64,000 nucleotides of DNA from JAPLMW01 sp964619675. Its GTDB lineage: Bacteria > Planctomycetota > Phycisphaerae > Sedimentisphaerales > UBA12454. Shown here piece by piece: positions 49,836-60,018 of the stretch. The DNA is taken from assembly GCA_964619675.1 (NCBI GenBank), contig CAZUEO010000005.1, positions 39,914 to 103,913 of the forward strand, read 5' to 3'. The translations under genes were made by a program, and so were the position numbers. Position 1 is the stretch's first letter. Each line of letters starts with the position of its first letter. A model generated the notes under the pieces. It was given only the letters and a program-made list of their open reading frames with translations, was not told the origin of the DNA and ran no database searches.

Positions 49836-50966
49836 TTATTTTCCTGCCTGATGCCAAGCTTGTTCTATGCAGAATTCCAGAAAGTTATCCGCATAGGACA
49901 TGTCAACCTGTGAGATAATCTTATTAATTATTTCATCGACCATTTTTTGTCTTCTTTCCAGCACATATCTGGCTTCAACCTCAGTTTGAACTTTTTCGAA
50001 AGGCTCGATAGCTTCGGCCTGCTTGTTTTCGAGTTTTACTATGAAGATATGACCGCCGGCAGCGATAGGCTCGCAAACTGTGCCGATGTCCATATTTCCG
50101 GCGGCGGTTTCGATGACGTTATAAGGTTCTACCAATGAGCCGGGCCTGACGGGCTTCCAGAGTCCGCCGTTTTGTGCGGCTTCGTCGTGCGAATATTTTT
50201 TCGCAAGCTTGGCAAAATCTTCACCGTTTTTGATTTCTTCAGCAAGCCGGCTCGCAAGTCCCTTCGCTTTTTGCTCTGAATTTACATTTGGGTCGTTAGG
50301 GTCGGCAAACTTTTTGACTTCAAGGTCGATGAGACGAAACTCGATGAACGCATTTTTTGTGTAGCTCTTATCCTTTATGGATTCGTAATACTGCACCAGT
50401 TCCGAATGAGTTATGGGTTTTTCGACTTTGATTTCGTCCGATAGGAATGCCTGTACCAGCACGGCTCTTCGCTGCTGTTGATGAAAATTCTGCCAGTTTG
50501 TTCCCATTTTTTTGAGCATTTGTTCGGCAGTAGCGTAATTGCCGCCATAGCGTGCGATGAATTTCTGCACCTGCTGTTCGACGATTCTGTCGATGACGGC
50601 CTGGTCGACATTTTCCGGTAGGGCGGCTTTTGCCTTTTCGTACAATTTTATATCGGCGACTTTCTGTATTAAGACATTTGCCAGCAGCGGTTTTGCCCTT
50701 GTATTGAACTGCTGATAATTGTATTGCACGGCAAGGTCGTCTAATTGCGGCTTTACCGGTGCGATAAGCTCGTCAGCGGTTATCGCGGTTGATTCGATGG
50801 AAAGTACGATTCCGCCTGCCGGCAGCGGCATTTTCGGTTTGTCTGCCGGCGGCTTTACTGCTGTCAGTCTTGCTTCGTCAACGTCGGGTTTTCTGCTGCT
50901 TTTTTCACAGCCGCATAAACACGCAGCCAGCAAAACTATTATTGTCGATATGATAAGGTTTTTCAT
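49836..50966 (-). CDS. Parvulin-type peptidylprolyl isomerase lipoprotein
   Basis: A 376-residue SurA/PpiC-like periplasmic lipoprotein. The signal ends with the lipobox LCGC. The N-terminal part is the helical chaperone region; the parvulin domain (about residues 205-330) reads FAKLAKKYSHDEAAQNGGLW and HIFIVKLENKQ. It should help fold outer-membrane or exported proteins, consistent with a diderm cell. AGGA lies upstream of the ATG at 50966. Confidence 0.85.
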   Translation of the reverse strand: MKNLIISTIIVLLAACLCGCEKSSRKPDVDEARLTAVKPPADKPKMPLPAGGIVLSIESTAITADELIAPVKPQLDDLAVQYNYQQFNTRAKPLLANVLIQKVADIKLYEKAKAALPENVDQAVIDRIVEQQVQKFIARYGGNYATAEQMLKKMGTNWQNFHQQQRRAVLVQAFLSDEIKVEKPITHSELVQYYESIKDKSYTKNAFIEFRLIDLEVKKFADPNDPNVNSEQKAKGLASRLAEEIKNGEDFAKLAKKYSHDEAAQNGGLWKPVRPGSLVEPYNVIETAAGNMDIGTVCEPIAAGGHIFIVKLENKQAEAIEPFEKVQTEVEARYVLERRQKMVDEIINKIISQVDMSYADNFLEFCIEQAWHQAGK

Positions 50967-51016
50967 AATTATTATCCTGTAAACAGATATTTTTAACAGC
51001 GGAAGTATAGCCTATC

Positions 51017-54000
51017 TCATGTCCTTTTGCGAAGAATTTTTCTCAGTATGGCGAGTAGCGTATCAGGCTCAAAATGTCTGTCCTCAAGCCTGATATGGAC
51101 GGTTTGCCGGTCGGGAATTCTGATAATTCCGGGCGATTTTTCAAAAAGTTCAGCGATATTTTCGACTGTATCCGGCTGAAAAGTGAAGACAATATCTTTT
51201 CCTGAGATTGTTATAGAGCGGATATTATGTGCCGATGCAAGTATTCGTATTTCAGCGAGGTTCATCAGGCTCTGCACTTCACAGCAAACAGGGCCGAACA
51301 TATCATTTAGCTGTTCAACGAGTCTTTCCATGTCATCGGCTGTTCTCGCGGCGGCAATCTGGCGGTAAACGTTCATTCTCTGTGAGTCAGATGGTATGTA
51401 ATTTCTTGGAATAAATGACGAGAACCCCAAATCGATGATGGCAAGCGGTTCTTTAACAAGCGGCTCATTTTTAAGTCTTTTTACCGCATCGGCCAGCAGC
51501 CTGCAGAACAGCTCATAGCCGATGGCGTTTATATGGCCTGACTGCTGGGGCCCGAGTATGTTTCCTGCTCCGCGGATTTCAAGATCTCGCAGCGCAATTT
51601 TAAATCCCGCGCCGAGCCGGGAATATTCTTCAATAGCTTTAAGTCTTTTTACCGCTACGGGACTGATAGTTCTCGTTTTCGGCAGCAGGAAATATGCGAA
51701 TGCCCGGTATTTGAATCGCCCGACCCTTCCGCGAAGTTGATGAAGCTGGGCAAGACCGAATCGGTCGGCGTCGTTTACGATGATGGTATTGGCGTTTGGA
51801 ATGTCAATGCCTGATTCGATTATTGCAGAGCAGACGAGCACGTTGGTTTGGCCGAGCACAAAGTCAATCATTGCCTTTTCAAGCTCGTGTTTATGCATTT
51901 GTCCGTGAGCAACCGAAATTTTTACGTCAGGCAGAATTTTTTGTATTTCATCGGCTATTTTCTCTATCGTTTGCACCCTGTTGTGCACGAAGAAAATTTG
52001 CCCCTGTCTGTTAAGTTCGACAGTTGCGGCTCTTCTTATAAGCTCCGGGTCGTATCTTTTTACGCCGGTTGCGACGGCTCTGCGGTCCAACGGCGGCGTA
52101 GCGAGTGAGCTTATATCCTTAAGTCCCAGAAGCGACATATGAAGCGTTCTCGGAATAGGTGTTGCCGTCATCGTTAGGACATCTACATTGATTTTCATCT
52201 TTTTTAATTTCTCTTTATGTTCAACTCCGAATCGCTGCTCCTCATCAATTATCAACAATCCCAAATCTTTAAAGCCGACATCTTTGCTCAAAAGTCTGTG
52301 AGTTCCGATGAGAATATCAACCTTGCCCTGCTTGGTTCTTTTGATAATGTCGGCAGCTTGCGTTTTTGTCTTGAAGCGGTTGATTGATTCGATAACTATG
52401 GGGAAATCTGCAAATCTTTGTGTAAATGTTCGTTCGTGCTGAATGCACAAAACAGTAGTAGGTACCAAAACCGCAATTTGTTTGCCGCCCTCGACGGCCT
52501 TGAATGCCGCCCGCATCGCAAGTTCGGTTTTGCCGTAGCCCACGTCGCCGCACAGGAGCCTGTCCATTGGAACGGGTTTTTGCATATCTTGCTTTATCTG
52601 TTCCGATGCTGTAATCTGGTCGGGCGTTTCCTGATAAATAAAAGACTCTTCAAATTCTCTCTGCCAGTTTGAATCGCCGCCATAAGCAAGGCCTGAGATG
52701 TTTTGTCGTTTTGCCTGTATTTCGAGCAGCTCGGCGGCGAAATCTGCCGTTGCCGCTGCGGCTTTCTTTTTTTGTCTTTCCCATTTTTTGCCGGCGATTT
52801 TGCTCAGTTTCGGCCTCACTGCCGAAGTGCCGATATATTTTTGCACAAGCCCGATGTTCACAGCGGGCACGTGAATGATTGCCTTGTCGGCGTATTGGAG
52901 CGTAAGAAACTCGCATTTACGGCCTTTCTTTTCAATGATTTCAATACCCTTGAATTTTCCTATGCCGTGGTTGATATGTACGACATAGTCACCTTTGTTG
53001 AGCTCAGCGAATGAGTCGACAGGTGCCGCAGCTCCGACAGGCCTTATGGCTCGGCGCACGATTGATTGACCGAATAATTCATGATGTGTTGCAACAATCG
53101 TTTTGGTATTTTCAATTATGAAGCCTCGATGAACAAAGCCGATTGGCAGATGAAGGTTTTCTGCGGGTGCAGTTCCGTCTTCAGTAAGGATTTCCTGTAT
53201 TCTTTTTACTTCCGCCCCATTTTCGCAGTACATATAAACATTCCAGCCGCTTTGCGCAAGCTGTGTCAGTTGCTGCAAAGCCGTTTTGTGGCCTGACCAG
53301 ACAGGGCCGGTTTTGTGTTCGAACTGCTGCGTGCTTTTGATTCGAAGTTTAATGCTATCTGCGTCGGCGGCGAATCTGCTTATAAAGATTTTTTTGAAAC
53401 CGCCAATCGCTTTATAAATTTCATTCCAGTTATATAATTTCTCCGGGTTTTCGACTCTGTGAAGAAAGATATCGGCAACTTCCTGCACTTCGGCTGGTTC
53501 TTCTATAAAGATAATAGTGCCGGGGTGGATAATATTTAGAAAATTTGTCTGGTCATTTTTATTATCATCGACGATAGCAATTGCGATTGTAACGTTCTCG
53601 ATATGCCCCGCAGACCTTTGGGTGTCAAGGTCTATTATTCTCATGCTTTCTATTTTGTCGCCGAAGAATTCGATTCTTACCGCCTGCGGCTGATTCGACT
53701 GAGTTGTTACAGGTGCGTAAATATCGATTATACCGCCCCTTTTTGCGAATTGCCCCGGCAGGTCAATCTGCGCGACGTTTTCAAAACCATTATCGGTCAG
53801 CCAGGCAGCGGCTTTTTCCATTTCGACTTGTTTTCCGGTTTGAAGCAGCAGTCCTTTTTCAAGAAGTTTTTCCGGTTTTGGCGCAGGCTGCATAAGCGAT
53901 TGTATCGAGGCTGAAATTATATCTGGATATTGCTGTTTTGCGGAAAGTTTAAGAACGAGTCTTGCCCTTGCTGAGCTGGTTTCATCAGCGGTGTCGATGA

Positions 54001-54256
54001 ATTCCTCGCCTGCCCAGCCGGGCAGGGTCTCGATATTTTTGCCGCCGAATGTGATAAGGTCATCGATAACATTGTCGGTATCATCGAGGTGCGGGCTTAT
54101 ATAAAGAATTGGTTTTTTAAGCTGCTTGTGAATGTTTAGAGCCAGCAAAGGCGCAAAGCTTCCCCACGTTCCCGCAACTTTGACCGGCCTATGACAACCA
54201 GCGGTTTTCAGCTGGGAAACTATATCCCTTACTATCCTGTCAAGGTCGAGATTCAT
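51017..54256 (-). CDS. mfd: Transcription-repair coupling factor Mfd
   Basis: A 1079-residue translocase that removes stalled RNA polymerase and recruits UvrA. A UvrB-like N-terminus is followed by the RNA-polymerase-interaction domain (NKGDYVVHINHGIGKFKG), the helicase motifs LLCGDVGYGKTELAM and IIDEEQRFGVEHKE, and ILGPQQSGHINAIGYE in the C-terminal domain. The length is slightly below E. coli Mfd (about 1148). The promoter's -10 box lies 12 bases before the ATG and there is no room for a ribosome-binding site, so the message looks leaderless or nearly so. Confidence 0.96.
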   Translation of the reverse strand: MNLDLDRIVRDIVSQLKTAGCHRPVKVAGTWGSFAPLLALNIHKQLKKPILYISPHLDDTDNVIDDLITFGGKNIETLPGWAGEEFIDTADETSSARARLVLKLSAKQQYPDIISASIQSLMQPAPKPEKLLEKGLLLQTGKQVEMEKAAAWLTDNGFENVAQIDLPGQFAKRGGIIDIYAPVTTQSNQPQAVRIEFFGDKIESMRIIDLDTQRSAGHIENVTIAIAIVDDNKNDQTNFLNIIHPGTIIFIEEPAEVQEVADIFLHRVENPEKLYNWNEIYKAIGGFKKIFISRFAADADSIKLRIKSTQQFEHKTGPVWSGHKTALQQLTQLAQSGWNVYMYCENGAEVKRIQEILTEDGTAPAENLHLPIGFVHRGFIIENTKTIVATHHELFGQSIVRRAIRPVGAAAPVDSFAELNKGDYVVHINHGIGKFKGIEIIEKKGRKCEFLTLQYADKAIIHVPAVNIGLVQKYIGTSAVRPKLSKIAGKKWERQKKKAAAATADFAAELLEIQAKRQNISGLAYGGDSNWQREFEESFIYQETPDQITASEQIKQDMQKPVPMDRLLCGDVGYGKTELAMRAAFKAVEGGKQIAVLVPTTVLCIQHERTFTQRFADFPIVIESINRFKTKTQAADIIKRTKQGKVDILIGTHRLLSKDVGFKDLGLLIIDEEQRFGVEHKEKLKKMKINVDVLTMTATPIPRTLHMSLLGLKDISSLATPPLDRRAVATGVKRYDPELIRRAATVELNRQGQIFFVHNRVQTIEKIADEIQKILPDVKISVAHGQMHKHELEKAMIDFVLGQTNVLVCSAIIESGIDIPNANTIIVNDADRFGLAQLHQLRGRVGRFKYRAFAYFLLPKTRTISPVAVKRLKAIEEYSRLGAGFKIALRDLEIRGAGNILGPQQSGHINAIGYELFCRLLADAVKRLKNEPLVKEPLAIIDLGFSSFIPRNYIPSDSQRMNVYRQIAAARTADDMERLVEQLNDMFGPVCCEVQSLMNLAEIRILASAHNIRSITISGKDIVFTFQPDTVENIAELFEKSPGIIRIPDRQTVHIRLEDRHFEPDTLLAILRKILRKRT

Positions 54257-54268
54257 TCGCTTTGTAGT

Positions 54269-54297
54269 ATTGTAACCTCAAAAAGTGCGGGAGACAA
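54269..54297 (-). promoter_or_regulatory. Probable mfd promoter
   Basis: -35 TTGTCT (54292-54297), 17-base spacer, -10 TACAAT (54269-54274), with an expected leader of only about six bases. Confidence 0.5.
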
Positions 54298-54323
54298 TAC
54301 CTACAAACAGGATTGAAAAGACG

Positions 54324-54350
54324 AGCGGGCTGTTTATTAAACAACCCGCT
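54324..54350 (-). terminator. Terminator-like hairpin after the subtilase gene
   Basis: AGCGGG-TGTTTA pairs with TAAACA-CCCGCT (12 pairs, one internal mismatch). CGTCTTTTC follows on the minus strand. Confidence 0.6.
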
Positions 54351-54371
54351 GTGTAAACTTTAATTAATACT

Positions 54372-57300
54372 TTAAGGATTTAACCCTTGCTGATAAAGCT
54401 GCCAGATTTCCTCAGCAGCTAAGGCCCGGTCATATATACGGACATCATCAATTGTGCCGTCGAAATAAAAGCCCAAGTCATCAGAACCTATCCTCAAGAT
54501 ACCATTATCATCATCAATTGGTCCTCCAACATTAGTAGTGTCTTTTAATATTCCATTCAGATAAACCTTTATATCAGTCCCATTGAATGTCCCTACAAGA
54601 TGATACCATTGATTATTGTTTAAGCTTGTTCCAATGTCAGCATGATAGTTTGAATTGTTTCTTTTTACTAAAAAATTCATTCCTCCAGACCCAATTGAAC
54701 CGTCATTTCCTTGCAAAAAGAAGTAACAATCCGCTTTCTCCATAGCACGATACGAATCTCCCCCTGTTGTTAAATCAACATTTGATTTTAGCCACATGGA
54801 AACAGTCAATGAGCTTGTAACACCCCCGCCAATACTTTCATCGTCTGCCACTTCAACATAATCATCACCATCGAAATTCAGTGCATAGTTGCCTATCTTG
54901 CCGGTAACCCAATCAGGTGGGCCATTTAAGATGCCGTCGTTGCTGTTGCCGCTCGAATAATCGTGGGCAATACTGCTGTTGCCTTCCTCAAACTCCCACC
55001 AACCGACAAGGCCGAGATTTACGTCAAATGTTGTAAAACTCCAGATGTCACCCTTGTAAATATTGGAACTGTCAAGCTCATCGATTCGCCAGTAATAGGT
55101 GGTTTCTGATTCAAGACTACAGGGGTCGAAGCTGTTAACATCGAAATTTCCCATATACAAGGGTGAAGATGTATCGGCATCGTTTACATCATTGTAATCG
55201 GCGCCGAGATATACATCGTGCGAGACAGCATCTTTACCCGGTGACCAGCTAAGGACCACGTTCGGGTCTATGCCTGTTGCCCTATCATCAGGACTCGGAT
55301 TATAAGCTTTAGAGCCTAAGCCCTCATAATAAAGCTGCCAGATTTCCTCAGCGGATAAGGCTCTGTCATAGAATCGGACATCATCGATAACACCGTCAAA
55401 AAGGAACCGAGAATCAGGATTTGTCTTGCCAATGGTGATAGGAGCTGCAATCTGTGTCGGTATGCCATAGCCATTGTCGCTGGCTTCGTCGGGCAGGCCG
55501 TTTATGTAAATCCTTATTTTGCCCGCATCATCAGTGACGGCGACATGATACCACTGATTAGTCATTAAGTGTGTTTGGCTGATACAGCTGTGGAAGGTTG
55601 TTCCGCTCGAATCATGGAATACTAACTGATTGCCACTCGAACCGCCGTACCCGGCACCAAATACTTGAAAGCCCCACGCAACATTACTATTTTGTTGTTT
55701 GCAGATGATTCTTCTCTGCGTGTTCCCGACATCTGCCGCAAGCTTTATCCATGCACTTAGTGTGATCTGGTTTGTTGTTATTTGTTGGCTCGCGTTGTCG
55801 GCCACCATAACATAATCATTCTCGCCGTCAAAACTCAGTGCGCTGTCAATTTGGCCGGTCGTCCAGGCAGCTCCGTAAATGGTTCCATGATTGATGCCAA
55901 TCGAATCATAGGCTGTGTTGCCTTCGCCTTCGTCAAATTTCCAGTGAGAAACCGGTTGTAACCACCAGTCTTTAGTTATAAGCCAATTATCTGCAAAGAT
56001 GCCTATGTCATTTGTGTCAACTGTGCTGCTGAAATCAAAGTCACTTTTCCCGCACCAGTATGGTACATTGCATTCGCTTTCCAGCCAATGAAGCGCAAAC
56101 AGCGCAAAATCAGTGAAATTAACGGTATAATCCCTGCTGATATCGCCATAAGGCCAGCATATGGGGTATTCAGTCATATAACTTTCCAAAAAGAATGCGG
56201 GAGGCAGACCTTTGCCTTCTGATAGGCCTGTAACGAAGGTATATGCGTTGATGTCCAGATAGCTAATACGAATAGTGTCGTCGGCAAAGAACATCTCTGT
56301 TTGAAAACTATTTGTTGCTGTTTTGTCGCCAAACACCGGCACATTTTCGAATGTTACCGCAATCCTGTTATCGAGTTGTTTATATGAGATACTCTGGCTG
56401 TTCAGCGGTGATAAATCTGTAAACACACCTGATATGCGGGGCAGCATAAAATGGTTTTCAAGCGAGGCTGAATATTCCGTATCTCCGCTGCCAAATGTGA
56501 TATAACCATTACTGCCGATGTAGAAGCGGTCGTAATTAGTACCGTAGAATAGAATATTCTTGTTGTCGTTCAGAATTACTTCGGCAAAATCGTCATCACC
56601 GAGTGAAATATCCGTCCCACCGGTTGGGTCAGTCGGAAATGCCGTTATTTTCTCTCGACAAGCCTCGTAATAAGCAATCGAACCATTGGGGCTGAATGTC
56701 ATAATAACACCTTCCAGGTCATTATGTCCATCAAATGACTCCGTGAAATAATCCGGCGGCTTGACGGTAAGAGTGGCTGAGCGTAATTTAATACTGTTGC
56801 TGTCTGTGTTTGTAAATATCAGTGTTGTGCTGTAAATATTTGGCTCGAGCAGATTAGCATTGGGTTCAATGCAAATATTTACATTAATTGTTTCTGTTGA
56901 CGCCAGAGTTCCCGCTGAGGGTGTAGCTCCAAGCCAGTCTGTTGTGTTTGTCACTGTCCAGTTGACAGGCTCGGTTCCATTGTTTTTCAATGTATAGGTC
57001 ATACACCCTGGCGTAAACGGACCGCCCTCCATGCCGGCAGCCTCAAAACCATCCGTTGGGCTTACATTCAGATCATCGGGGCTTACGGTCATTGTTACAG
57101 GCACGATCGTGGGACTGCAGGGGTCATTTGACAAAATAACAATTTCTGCTTTGTAGCTTCCAGGGAGCATCGCGACCGCGTCAAAAAGTATGCATATATC
57201 ATTTGAATCACCGGGAGAGATACTGCCTTCTTCAGGTTCGACTTCGATCCATGGTGCTTTTGTTTCGAGAATGGCATTATAAAGATTGAGTCTGCCTTCC

Positions 57301-58772
57301 GAAACACAAAGTCCGGAAAGAGTTTTATCAACCGTTTGCAGCAGAATGTTTTTAACTTCTGTATTGCTTAACGAAGAGTTCATTGACCATAACAATGCAC
57401 ACGCGCCTGCCACGTGAGGCGTTGCCATTGATGTTCCATTTAAATACTGGTAAAGATTCCCGGGTTTGCAGCTTAAAATCTCGCTGCCGGGTGCTCCTAA
57501 ATCGACTGAAGTCGGCCCATAATTGGAAAAGCTTGATTTATTGTCATATCTGTCTGTTGCCATTACAGCGATGAGGCTGTCGCTATTATAACTCGAGGGA
57601 TAATGGGGGTTGTTGTCGTTATTGACCGAATCATTGCCTGCTGCTGCGACAAACAACATTCCTGCCGCACCTGCCGCATCAATCGCGTCCTTAAGTCCTT
57701 GGCTGTAACCCCCTCCGCCCCAGGAATTGCTCGATAGATTTGCGTTCATAAGAAGGCTGTATTCTACCGATTGGATTGCATCTTCTGTGTTGCCGCGGCC
57801 TGCCGAGTTTAGAAATTTAATTGCCATTATCTTGACATCCCAGCATACTCCCGCTACACCCTGTCCGTTATTGCCTGTGGCGCCAACCGTTCCGGCGCAA
57901 TGTGTGCCATGGTAATGGTCGTCCATCGGGTCGCCATCATTGTTGTAGAAATCGTAACCATAAATATCGTCTATATAACCATTACCGTCGTCGTCCATAC
58001 CCGGCGTTCCGTTGAATTCCGTTTCATTGACCCACATGTTCGCTGCCAGGTCCGGATGGGTATAATCCACCCCCGTGTCGATAACCGCCACAACTATCTT
58101 ACTGCTGTCGGTCATAATATCCCATGCTTCGGGTGCATCAATGTCGGCATCTATTGTTCCTCCCGACTGGCCGGTATTATGCATGCCCCAAAGCTCATTA
58201 AATCTTGTGTCATCAGGAAATGTTGACAAGGCATAGACTTCGTAATTGGGCTGAGCATACAGAATATTAGCGGATTGATTGAATTGTTTAATCGCTGATT
58301 CTACTGTCATGCCCGCTGGGAGTTTCACAACGCTCAGGCCTGGTACAATTCTAAAGTCATGTTTTATGGTGGCACCGCCGAGAGAGTTTAATATTTGCAT
58401 TTTCTCCGAAGAGTTAATACACTGCCCTGTGGTTTTGTTGCCAAAACGGACAATTAACTCACCGGCTTTATATGGTACGTTTTCCACAGCATTAAAATCG
58501 TAGTTTTCGGGAATTGAGGAAGTTGCAGATTCTGCAGACATGCTATTTTCCGAATCCGACTCTCCATCATAAACCTGACGCGATCGTATTAAAAAGTTCA
58601 GGTCATCCGGGCCATTGTTGCCGAGGGTAAGTATTTTTGTTTCGACACATCCTTCTACAATGTTCACATCGAAACTATTGGGATCTGTCCAAATGCTGCT
58701 TGAGATACTTATGGATGGCAATACAAGGATTATAAACAGGACATATAATTGGAATGGAACCTCTTTTCTCAT
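54372..58772 (-). CDS. Secreted subtilisin-like protease with LamG and dockerin-like modules
   Basis: A 1466-residue secreted serine protease. A signal peptide and an I9-like propeptide (about residues 85-180, PYKAGELIVRFG...ILYAQPNYEVYAL) precede the S8 domain. Its triad is Asp in VVAVIDTGVDYTHPDL, His in HYHGTHCAGTVG and Ser in LNGTSMATPHVAGACALLW. Then come immunoglobulin-like repeats, a dockerin-like pair (GDISRDYTVNFTDFALFALHWL...), a LamG domain, a fibronectin-like module (VLSWSPGKDAVSHDVYLG) and a second LamG domain ending IWQLYQQGLNP. No PEP-CTERM sorting signal is seen. AAGGAG lies before the ATG at 58772. It probably degrades or binds extracellular polymers. Confidence 0.88.
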   Translation of the reverse strand: MRKEVPFQLYVLFIILVLPSISISSSIWTDPNSFDVNIVEGCVETKILTLGNNGPDDLNFLIRSRQVYDGESDSENSMSAESATSSIPENYDFNAVENVPYKAGELIVRFGNKTTGQCINSSEKMQILNSLGGATIKHDFRIVPGLSVVKLPAGMTVESAIKQFNQSANILYAQPNYEVYALSTFPDDTRFNELWGMHNTGQSGGTIDADIDAPEAWDIMTDSSKIVVAVIDTGVDYTHPDLAANMWVNETEFNGTPGMDDDGNGYIDDIYGYDFYNNDGDPMDDHYHGTHCAGTVGATGNNGQGVAGVCWDVKIMAIKFLNSAGRGNTEDAIQSVEYSLLMNANLSSNSWGGGGYSQGLKDAIDAAGAAGMLFVAAAGNDSVNNDNNPHYPSSYNSDSLIAVMATDRYDNKSSFSNYGPTSVDLGAPGSEILSCKPGNLYQYLNGTSMATPHVAGACALLWSMNSSLSNTEVKNILLQTVDKTLSGLCVSEGRLNLYNAILETKAPWIEVEPEEGSISPGDSNDICILFDAVAMLPGSYKAEIVILSNDPCSPTIVPVTMTVSPDDLNVSPTDGFEAAGMEGGPFTPGCMTYTLKNNGTEPVNWTVTNTTDWLGATPSAGTLASTETINVNICIEPNANLLEPNIYSTTLIFTNTDSNSIKLRSATLTVKPPDYFTESFDGHNDLEGVIMTFSPNGSIAYYEACREKITAFPTDPTGGTDISLGDDDFAEVILNDNKNILFYGTNYDRFYIGSNGYITFGSGDTEYSASLENHFMLPRISGVFTDLSPLNSQSISYKQLDNRIAVTFENVPVFGDKTATNSFQTEMFFADDTIRISYLDINAYTFVTGLSEGKGLPPAFFLESYMTEYPICWPYGDISRDYTVNFTDFALFALHWLESECNVPYWCGKSDFDFSSTVDTNDIGIFADNWLITKDWWLQPVSHWKFDEGEGNTAYDSIGINHGTIYGAAWTTGQIDSALSFDGENDYVMVADNASQQITTNQITLSAWIKLAADVGNTQRRIICKQQNSNVAWGFQVFGAGYGGSSGNQLVFHDSSGTTFHSCISQTHLMTNQWYHVAVTDDAGKIRIYINGLPDEASDNGYGIPTQIAAPITIGKTNPDSRFLFDGVIDDVRFYDRALSAEEIWQLYYEGLGSKAYNPSPDDRATGIDPNVVLSWSPGKDAVSHDVYLGADYNDVNDADTSSPLYMGNFDVNSFDPCSLESETTYYWRIDELDSSNIYKGDIWSFTTFDVNLGLVGWWEFEEGNSSIAHDYSSGNSNDGILNGPPDWVTGKIGNYALNFDGDDYVEVADDESIGGGVTSSLTVSMWLKSNVDLTTGGDSYRAMEKADCYFFLQGNDGSIGSGGMNFLVKRNNSNYHADIGTSLNNNQWYHLVGTFNGTDIKVYLNGILKDTTNVGGPIDDDNGILRIGSDDLGFYFDGTIDDVRIYDRALAAEEIWQLYQQGLNP

Positions 58773-58801
58773 TTTCTCATCTCCTTTCTTTTGACACGAG
58801 C

Positions 58802-58830
58802 ATTGTACGATTTAACGCGGATAATGTAAA
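58802..58830 (-). promoter_or_regulatory. Promoter of the subtilase gene
   Basis: -35 TTTACA (58825-58830), 17-base spacer, -10 TACAAT (58802-58807), followed by a leader with AAGGAG before the ATG at 58772. Confidence 0.6.
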
Positions 58831-58917
58831 GAACAATATTTTTTTGGGTGTGCCCCGTTTTAAGATTGCAACTTATGTTTATATAAGGAGTTACAGGATG
58901 TCTTTGACTGGGAACAT

Positions 58918-60015
58918 TCAGTCGCCAAAGCAGGTATTGACCGCTCTTGCGGCTTTTATCAGCGGGTGATTTTTCGGAACGGTTCTGGTTTTGCCTGCTA
59001 CCTGTGATAACGGAACGCTTGAAATCTTTCCGTTCTTCATTACAACCAGTCGATTTTTAACGCCGCTGACCAGCAGTTCCAGAGCAGTAAAACCAAAACT
59101 GGTGGCCAGTATCCTGTCGTGCGGCGTGGGTGTTCCGCCTCGCTGGATATAACCGAGAACTACGGCGCGCGTTTCAAGTTTTGTCATCTGCTCAATCTGC
59201 TCGGCAAGCCTGTTTGCTATTCCGCCGAGCCGTATCGGGTCGGGGCTGAACGCAAGGGTTTTTCTGACAACCATTTTCCCGCCGGATTCTTTTGCACCTT
59301 CGGCGATGACTATTATGCTGTATCTTTTACCTTTGTTGTTTCGCTGCCGGACAAATTGGCAGACCTTTTCGATTCTGTAAGGGATTTCAGGTATGAGGAT
59401 ACAGTCGCCTCCGCTTGCAACTCCTGCGTGCAGGGCTATCCAGCCGGCATATCTGCCCATTACTTCAACAACCATTACCCTGTGATGCGAACTTGCGGTG
59501 GTTCTGAGTTTATCTATCGCTTCAGCGGCGGTTGTTACCGCGGTATCAAAGCCGAAGGTAACATCGGTGCCCCACAGGTCGTTGTCAATTGTTTTCGGCA
59601 CGCCGATTACGGTAAAGCCCTTCTTTGCCAGTGCTGCGGCGCTTGTCATCGTTCCATCGCCGCCGATGCAGACGAGAGCATCGATTTTCTTTTCCGCCAG
59701 TGTCTGGATGCAGGAATCCGAAACATCCTGCAGTCTGATTTTTCCGCCTTTGTTTTTGACCGGGAACCTGAATGGATTTGCCGTATTGCTTGAGCCGAGT
59801 ATCGTACCGCCTGCTTCGAGAATATTGCTGACATCATTAAAGCTGAGCAGACTCAGTCTTTTTTCAATGAGTCCCAGATACCCGTCCTCGACACCCCAAA
59901 CCGTCATAGAGTATTTCCTGATGGCGGTTTTTGTTACGGCTCTGATAACAGCATTAAGGCCGGGACAATCTCCGCCTCCGGTCATTACCGCTATTGTTTT
60001 TATCTTGCGCACCAT
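58918..60015 (-). CDS. pfkA: 6-phosphofructokinase, ATP- or PPi-dependent
   Basis: A 365-residue group-A phosphofructokinase. MTGGGDCPGLNAVIR opens the fold, GGDGTMTSA is the phosphoryl-donor loop, PKTIDNDL the catalytic loop, and RAVVLGYIQRGGTPTPHDR the allosteric-side motif. The donor loop has Gly where PPi enzymes have Asp, but the catalytic loop has Lys (PKTIDND) where classical ATP enzymes have Gly (PGTIDND). This mixed pattern occurs in both ATP and PPi enzymes, so the donor is open. It starts three bases after the tkt stop and is co-transcribed with it. Confidence 0.93.
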   Translation of the reverse strand: MVRKIKTIAVMTGGGDCPGLNAVIRAVTKTAIRKYSMTVWGVEDGYLGLIEKRLSLLSFNDVSNILEAGGTILGSSNTANPFRFPVKNKGGKIRLQDVSDSCIQTLAEKKIDALVCIGGDGTMTSAAALAKKGFTVIGVPKTIDNDLWGTDVTFGFDTAVTTAAEAIDKLRTTASSHHRVMVVEVMGRYAGWIALHAGVASGGDCILIPEIPYRIEKVCQFVRQRNNKGKRYSIIVIAEGAKESGGKMVVRKTLAFSPDPIRLGGIANRLAEQIEQMTKLETRAVVLGYIQRGGTPTPHDRILATSFGFTALELLVSGVKNRLVVMKNGKISSVPLSQVAGKTRTVPKNHPLIKAARAVNTCFGD

Positions 60016-60018
60016 AAC

